Below are positions 13,978 through 15,415 of a stretch of 15,415 nucleotides of DNA, in pieces. The notes beneath the pieces are model-generated. The model was not told the DNA's origin and made no database searches. It was given only the letters and a program-made list of their open reading frames with translations. The position numbers were made by a program, and so were the translations under genes. This DNA comes from UMGS172 sp045647525 (GTDB lineage: Bacteria > Bacillota > Clostridia > Oscillospirales > Acutalibacteraceae). The stretch lies in the NCBI GenBank assembly GCA_045647525.1, contig JAZRMK010000028.1, positions 1 to 15,415 of the forward strand, read 5' to 3'. Each line of letters starts with the position of its first letter. Positions within the stretch are counted from its first letter, which is position 1.

Positions 13978-14490
13978 ATGCCTACATTAAATATTGTTTT
14001 GGTCGAGCCTGAAATCCCGCAAAACGCAGGGAATATTGCACGTACCTGCGCCGCAACGGGAACAAGATTGCATATCATCAAACCTATGGGTTTTACTATT
14101 GATGATAAAAAATTAAAACGTGCAGGACTTGATTATTGGTACCTTTTAGATATTACTTATTATGAGAATTTAGATGATTTTTACTCAAAAAATCAAGGCG
14201 CTTGTTACTATTTCACAACTAAGGCTCTTAAAGCTCATTCCGATGTCAACTACCCCGATAATTGCTACCTGTTTTTCGGCAAAGAAACAAAAGGTCTGCC
14301 CGAAGAATTATTATTAAAAAACCGTGATAACTGCGTAAGATTACCGATGTTGGGCCCCGCAAGAAGTCTTAATCTTTCAAACTCTGTTTGTGTCGGAGTT
14401 TATGAGGTGCTTCGCCAGTGGGACTATCCCGAATTACAAAACCAAGGACAACTTCACAACTACAACTGGAATGACGCCGAAACAGTATAA
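13978..14490 (+). CDS. trmL: tRNA (cytidine/uridine-34 2'-O)-methyltransferase TrmL
   Basis: TrmL, a SPOUT-class enzyme, methylates the 2'-O of wobble nucleotide 34 in certain tRNA-Leu species using S-adenosylmethionine. The 170-residue protein has EPEIPQNAGNIART (10-23), FGKETKGLPEE (100-110) and the knot motif RSLNLSNSVCVGVYEVLRQ (129-147). Length is slightly above the usual 155-160 because of a polar C-terminal extension. The ATG at 13978 has only a modest ribosome site (GTGAG, 5-nt spacer). The gene stands alone behind a strong promoter that carries a palindrome at its start point. No clear terminator separates it from pgk. Confidence 0.93.
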   Translation: MPTLNIVLVEPEIPQNAGNIARTCAATGTRLHIIKPMGFTIDDKKLKRAGLDYWYLLDITYYENLDDFYSKNQGACYYFTTKALKAHSDVNYPDNCYLFFGKETKGLPEELLLKNRDNCVRLPMLGPARSLNLSNSVCVGVYEVLRQWDYPELQNQGQLHNYNWNDAETV

Positions 14491-14566
14491 ATCCACAACA
14501 AAACGTAATATTTTCACCTTATTTATGTGAAAGAGTGAAAATTTAATAAAAAAGCGCAATAATTGC

Positions 14567-14595
14567 TTGAAAATTGTACCAAAATATTATAAAAT
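14567..14595 (+). promoter_or_regulatory. Promoter of pgk
   Basis: The -35 is TTGAAA (14567-14572), the spacer is 17 bp, and the -10 is TAAAAT (14590-14595), about 50 bp before the pgk ATG. Upstream, an inverted TTTTCAC (14511-14517) and two direct GTGAAA copies (14527-14532 and 14535-14540) could be regulatory sites. Confidence 0.6.
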
Positions 14596-14645
14596 AAGTT
14601 TGTTCAAAATTTGACAATAATTTATTCTGAAAGGAAGTTATCTTA

Positions 14646-15415
14646 ATGTCAGTATTAAACAAGAAAACTGTCGATGATATCAACGTAAAGGGCAAACGCG
14701 TTCTCGTCCGTTGCGACTTCAACGTTCCCCTTAAAAACGGTGTTATCACTGACGAAAACAGAATCGTTGCAGCACTTCCTACCGTTAAAAAGCTTATTGC
14801 AGACGGCGGTAAAGTTATTCCTTGCTCTCACCTCGGCAAGCCCAAGGGTGAGCCCAAGCCTGAGCTTTCTTTGGCTCCCGTCGCAAAACGTCTTTCCGAG
14901 CATTTGGGTAAAGACGTTGTTTTCGCAGCAGACGACTGTGTTGTAGGCGAAAACGCAAAGGCAGCGGTTGCCGCTATGAACGACGGCGATGTTGTTCTTC
15001 TCCAGAACACCCGTTACAGAGCAGAAGAAACCAAGAACGGCGAAGCTCTTTCTAAGGAACTCGCTTCTCTTTGCGAAATCTATGTTAACGATGCATTCGG
15101 TGCAGCTCACAGAGCACACTGCTCTACTGTTGGCGTAACCGAATATGTTGAAGAAGCAGCAGTTGGCTATTTGATGCAAAAGGAGCTCAAATTCCTCGGC
15201 GGTGCTGTTGAAAACCCTGTTCGTCCTTTTGTTACCATTTTGGGCGGTGCAAAGGTTGCTGACAAGCTTCCTGTTATCGAAAATCTTCTTACCAAGGCTG
15301 ACACAGTTATCGTTGGCGGCGGTATGGCATACACCTTCCTCGCAGCTAAAGGCTACGGCGTTGGCACTTCTCTTCTTGACGAATCCAAGATCGAGTACTG
15401 CAAGGAAATGATGGC
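14646..15415 (+). CDS. pgk: Phosphoglycerate kinase (3' end beyond window)
   Basis: Pgk transfers the acyl phosphate of 1,3-bisphosphoglycerate to ADP in glycolysis. The first 256 residues of roughly 400 are present. Visible motifs are VRCDFNVP (21-28), SHLGKPKG (61-68, Lys where many enzymes have Arg), LLQNTRYRAEETKN (118-131), NDAFGAAHRAHCSTVGV (148-164), ILGGAKVADKLPVIENLL (198-215) and IVGGGMAYTF (222-231). The ATG at 14646 follows AAAGGAAG. Codon use is strongly biased towards C-ending codons, as expected for a highly expressed glycolytic gene. The frame is open to the window edge, with no sign of damage. Confidence 0.97.
   Translation, partial: MSVLNKKTVDDINVKGKRVLVRCDFNVPLKNGVITDENRIVAALPTVKKLIADGGKVIPCSHLGKPKGEPKPELSLAPVAKRLSEHLGKDVVFAADDCVVGENAKAAVAAMNDGDVVLLQNTRYRAEETKNGEALSKELASLCEIYVNDAFGAAHRAHCSTVGVTEYVEEAAVGYLMQKELKFLGGAVENPVRPFVTILGGAKVADKLPVIENLLTKADTVIVGGGMAYTFLAAKGYGVGTSLLDESKIEYCKEMM

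Noticed and set aside
14655..15179. Minus-strand 174-residue open frame opposite pgk
   Set aside because: It is the antisense shadow of pgk. Strong codon bias in pgk removes stop codons from that frame, and there is no promoter or ribosome site.

Overview
The window looks like ordinary chromosome from a low-GC, spore-forming Firmicute of class Clostridia, probably a gut Oscillospiraceae/Ruminococcaceae-type anaerobe. This is inferred from the AT-rich intergenic DNA, the strong GGAGG-type ribosome binding sites, the TTGaca/TATAAT promoters, and the sporulation genes gpr and spoIIP. I see no insertion sequence, phage gene, CRISPR array, tRNA or rRNA.

Layout. (1) 68-2407, minus strand: an L-fucose/L-arabinose isomerase-family enzyme with its own promoter, a perfect hairpin terminator, then a YwaF/TMEM164-like multi-pass membrane protein. 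(2) 2500-4568, minus: prmA-prfB, a translation operon encoding ribosomal protein L11 methyltransferase and release factor 2. (3) 4733-7348, plus: a monocistronic P-type ATPase that keeps the phosphorylation machinery but has lost the usual A-domain, hinge and ion-binding signatures. (4) 7391-9048, minus: tsaE-tsaB-rpiB, covering tRNA t6A synthesis and ribose-5-phosphate isomerase B, convergent with the ATPase across one bidirectional terminator. (5) 9185-10336, plus: a SEDS glycosyltransferase (RodA/FtsW/SpoVE type) divergent from tsaE. (6) 10309-12633, minus: the sporulation cluster gpr-spoIIP followed by a small one-helix membrane protein at the position held by yqxA in Bacillus. (7) 12789-13052, plus: rpsT, divergent from gpr as in Bacillus. 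(8) 13181-13864, minus: an unrecognised four-helix membrane protein whose stop lies in a heptanucleotide tandem repeat. (9) 13978-14490, plus: trmL. (10) 14646 to the window end, plus: pgk, truncated by the edge.

Most genes are housekeeping: translation and tRNA modification (prmA, prfB, tsaE, tsaB, rpsT, trmL), central carbon metabolism (pgk, rpiB, the isomerase), and envelope or sporulation functions (SEDS protein, spoIIP, gpr). The items most worth pursuing are: the divergent P-type ATPase; an identical palindrome (ATAGTA-N4-TACTAT) over the ATPase promoter and over the promoters between the unknown membrane protein and trmL; the YwaF-like protein with a Cys/His pair resembling that of the TMEM164 acyltransferase; and the SEDS gene terminator that lies inside an antisense coding region.
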